From positions 1 through 15,420 of the forward strand of contig CAYSIR010000089.1 of NCBI GenBank assembly GCA_964431105.1: 15,420 nucleotides of DNA, in the 5' to 3' direction. Position numbers and translations under genes: made by a program. The notes under the pieces were generated by a model. That model was not told the DNA's origin and ran no database searches. It was given only the letters and a program-made list of their open reading frames with translations. Position 1 is the first letter of the stretch, and every line of letters begins with the position of its first letter. This stretch comes from RECH01 sp964431105. Its GTDB lineage: Bacteria > Cyanobacteriota > Cyanobacteriia > RECH01. This document shows positions 13,676 through 15,420 of the stretch, piece by piece.

Positions 13676-14701
13676 TCAGGCATCTGGCTGTACTGCAATG
13701 TGAAATATGCCATCACCCTGATTCACTAGCGGATTTTTGGTGTAGCCAATCACAATACCTGCGTGGGAGCTATCGACCTTGCCGCTTTTTTCGCCAAATG
13801 CATCGGTAATCCGACCGAGTAATTGCTTTTTCTGAACGCGATCGCCTAAGTTCACCAATGAATGCAAAATCCCGCTACGGCTAGCTCGCACCCATTTCGT
13901 TTCGCGGATTTCAACAGAAGCAAGGGGCGAACTTAGGGTGTCAAAGGTCTGCATGCCCAGCGCTGACATGACTCGCATCACGCCACTGACGCCGGTGGCG
14001 ATCGCATCAGCATCAAACCGCAGGGCTTCCCCAGCTTCGTAGAGCAAAACGGGTATTCCCTGCTTAGCAGCGGCCTGGCGTAGCGAACCGTCTCGCGTCG
14101 AGGCATGAATCATAATGGGCGCACCAAAGGCTTTAGCGATCGCATAGGTATCGATATTGCCCAAGTCGCCGCGAATCTGCGGCAAATTGCAGCGGTGGTA
14201 AGACGCCGTGTGCAAGTCAATGCCATAGTTGCAGTGGGCAACAACCTCGGTCATGAAAAGATGGGCCAGCCGTGCCGCCAGCGATCCCCGTTTTGATCCC
14301 GGAAATGATCGATTTAAATCTCGGCGATCGGGTAAATAGCGCGATTGTTCAATGAACCCAAAAATATTCACAATGGGAACTGCAATCAACCGGCCATGCA
14401 GTGTGTTGGGTTTCACGGTCGCTAGCACTTGGCGAATCACCTCAACGCCGTTAATCTCGTCTCCATGAATCGCTGCACTCAGCCATAGACATGGCCCGTC
14501 GTACCGTCCATTCACAACCGTTACCGGCAGGCTCAGCAACGTTTGAGTCGGCAGGCGAGCAATGGGAAGTTCTAGGCGCTGCCGCCGTCCTGGCGCAATG
14601 GTCGCGTCTCCTATGGTGATCGATTGCCCCTGCTGTTGAGAGGCATAGGGTGCGATCGTCGTCGGTAGTGAAATTATGGGTGGGTTTGGGGCATCCGGCA
14701 T
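13676..14701 (-). CDS. Succinylglutamate desuccinylase/aspartoacylase family protein (M14-type)
   Basis: A 341-residue zinc amidohydrolase of the carboxypeptidase-like (M14) AstE/ASPA group, which cleaves N-acyl amino acids or related amides. Counting from ATG 14701: the zinc ligands are His79 and Glu82 in AAIHGDEING and His164 in DLHT; the substrate-binding Arg is in DRRDLNRSFPG (125-135); and the catalytic Glu222 is in LLYEAGE. The C-terminal hundred residues form a biotinyl-lipoyl-like beta domain (VRASRSGILHSLVNLGDRVQKKQLLG), common in this branch. A GTG at 14797 would add 32 residues with no family resemblance, so the ATG at 14701 is preferred; neither has a strong ribosome-binding site. 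The substrate is unknown. It diverges from the ybjN-type gene. Confidence 0.9.
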   Translation of the reverse strand: MPDAPNPPIISLPTTIAPYASQQQGQSITIGDATIAPGRRQRLELPIARLPTQTLLSLPVTVVNGRYDGPCLWLSAAIHGDEINGVEVIRQVLATVKPNTLHGRLIAVPIVNIFGFIEQSRYLPDRRDLNRSFPGSKRGSLAARLAHLFMTEVVAHCNYGIDLHTASYHRCNLPQIRGDLGNIDTYAIAKAFGAPIMIHASTRDGSLRQAAAKQGIPVLLYEAGEALRFDADAIATGVSGVMRVMSALGMQTFDTLSSPLASVEIRETKWVRASRSGILHSLVNLGDRVQKKQLLGRITDAFGEKSGKVDSSHAGIVIGYTKNPLVNQGDGIFHIAVQPDA

Positions 14702-14814
14702 AGTTGAAACTGGATAATCAGGAAGGAAACCTGAACGGACATCTTGTACTACAAAACATAAATAATTTTCTAGAGTATGGAGCGATCGCCATTCCACAAG
14801 CTAGAGTGATGTAG

Positions 14815-14846
14815 GAAAAATTCAGCCATTGAAAAATTCAGCCATT
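14815..14846. repeat. Perfect 16-bp tandem duplication before the YbjN gene
   Basis: GAAAAATTCAGCCATT occurs twice in a row (14815-14830, 14831-14846). It lies 10 bases before the ATG of the YbjN-domain gene, in its leader. It would have shifted upstream signals by 16 bases and creates a TTG (14845) in the frame of the gene. Confidence 0.9.
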
Positions 14847-14856
14847 GGATGAAGTC

Positions 14857-15315
14857 ATGACAGCCTATCAAGAAACGGTTTCCGAAACGACAGCCGATGA
14901 CGCTTTCTCAACCAGCTATATTGACGTTATTGAAACCGTCATTTCCAGCTTGGAAGAAGACGACAGCGCAATGGTTAGCCAAACCGAAAATGGCAACCTC
15001 TGGAAGTTTAAGTATGGCAGCGTCGAAGTCTTTGTATTGTTGACAGGGAGCAGTGACGAGGATTTGCTGAAGGTCTGGGCACCTGTGATGAACTTACCAG
15101 CGAAAGACGAAATAGGATTAACCAAAAAGCTCTTGACAATGAACTGGTCGGATACACTCGAAGCCAGCTTTGCGATCGTTAACGACCAAGTTGTGGTGGC
15201 CGCTAGCCGCACCGTGGCGGATTTATCGCCTGCGGAAATCTCCCGCAACATCACGATTGTGGCCACAGTTGCCGACGAAAATGATGAGTCGCTACAGGCG
15301 GACTATGGCGAGTAG
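14857..15315 (+). CDS. YbjN domain-containing protein
   Basis: A 152-residue soluble acidic protein with a YbjN-like domain, a fold shared with type III secretion chaperones. After a Ser/Thr/Asp-rich lead (to about 18), the domain runs from SYIDVIETVISSLEEDDSAM through NLWKFKYGSVEVFVLLTGSS, LLKVWAPVMNLP, and WSDTLEASFAIVNDQVVVAASRTVADLSPAEISRNITIVATVADE, the expected alternation of helices and strands. YbjN proteins are thought to act as chaperones or stress regulators; no specific partner is known here. The frame could start at TTG 14845, but that codon lies in the tandem duplication; ATG 14857, with GGATGAAG just upstream, is preferred. It is divergent from the aspartoacylase homologue and appears monocistronic. 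Confidence 0.88.
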   Translation: MTAYQETVSETTADDAFSTSYIDVIETVISSLEEDDSAMVSQTENGNLWKFKYGSVEVFVLLTGSSDEDLLKVWAPVMNLPAKDEIGLTKKLLTMNWSDTLEASFAIVNDQVVVAASRTVADLSPAEISRNITIVATVADENDESLQADYGE

Positions 15316-15352
15316 CGGGCGAATGGTTGGACAGCCTCGCTCAATTGACTAG

Positions 15353-15420
15353 GAGACTTTGGCTCGGTTACGAGTAGCAGGCGTAAAGCCCCCGCGTTTC
15401 AACCGGGGGATATAAGCGCA
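15353..15420 (+). mobile_element. Probable IS200/IS605 right-end remnant with tnpB tail
   Basis: The hairpin CCCCCG (15389-15394) and CGGGGG (15404-15409), set within AAAGCC...GATATAAGCG, resembles the right end and guide-RNA scaffold of cyanobacterial IS200/IS605 elements. The overlapping frame (15353-15412) reads ETLARLRVAGVKPPRFNRGI and then TAA, which looks like the last residues of a TnpB-type transposase. An in-frame TAG at 15350 shows that only this tail is present, and the ybjN gene lies immediately upstream, so the element body is missing. The window ends here. The identification rests on recollection of such ends; a plain hairpin is the alternative. Confidence 0.45.

Noticed and set aside
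14702..14797. N-terminal extension of the aspartoacylase homologue (GTG at 14797)
   Set aside because: It has a non-canonical start, no ribosome-binding site and no family-like sequence in the added 32 residues.
14916..15266. 116-codon minus-strand frame opposite the YbjN gene
   Set aside because: It is a mirror frame of a clear YbjN-domain gene with no supporting start signal.

Overview
The window comes from a cyanobacterium. The octamer GCGATCGC (HIP1) and near copies of it recur throughout, in genes and in gaps. Several proteins belong to families largely restricted to cyanobacteria: DUF2949, DUF3386, the thylakoid photosystem I accumulation factor, and the small Nfu scaffold. The genus cannot be fixed from the sequence; the gene set would fit a filamentous, Leptolyngbya-like organism, but that is inference. 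The content is mostly ordinary chromosomal housekeeping. I found no defence island, CRISPR array, prophage, biosynthetic cluster or intact transposon.

Layout: 1-311 is a repeat-rich gap holding a nested palindromic structure. It is followed on the plus strand by pgl (6-phosphogluconolactonase), a secreted PPC-domain protein, and tRNA-Phe(GAA). From about 4.6 kb down to 2.4 kb, on the minus strand, an SDR oxidoreductase and a CRTISO/phytoene-desaturase-like flavoprotein form a tight operon. A second copy of the palindromic repeat lies just upstream of the SDR. A small DUF2949 gene (plus) converges on a minus-strand pair in which a GH57 glycosidase is followed, after one base, by an M28 metallopeptidase. 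The M28 gene carries a perfect 46-bp palindrome near its 5' end.

From 12.7 kb down to 8.6 kb, five minus-strand genes follow one another: a YihY/BrkB membrane protein, the thylakoid PSI accumulation factor, a DUF3386 protein, a zinc alcohol dehydrogenase, and an Nfu-type Fe-S scaffold. A small two-helix membrane protein and an M14-type aspartoacylase/desuccinylase homologue (both minus) come next, and a divergent YbjN-domain gene closes the series. The last 70 bases hold a hairpin and a short reading-frame tail that look like the right end of an IS200/IS605 (tnpB) element without its body.

Working together: the clearest functional links are the SDR plus flavoprotein redox pair (probably isoprenoid or lipid chemistry) and the GH57-M28 pair. 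Nfu and the PSI accumulation factor both bear on photosystem I, which needs Fe-S clusters, but their proximity may be chance. The least explained signals are the coding palindrome in the M28 gene, the two related palindromic repeats whose arms differ but still pair (one carrying a nested inverted-repeat insert), the apparent IS200/IS605 right-end relic, a foldable 34-codon ORF ending in a T tract, and a 16-bp tandem duplication in front of ybjN.
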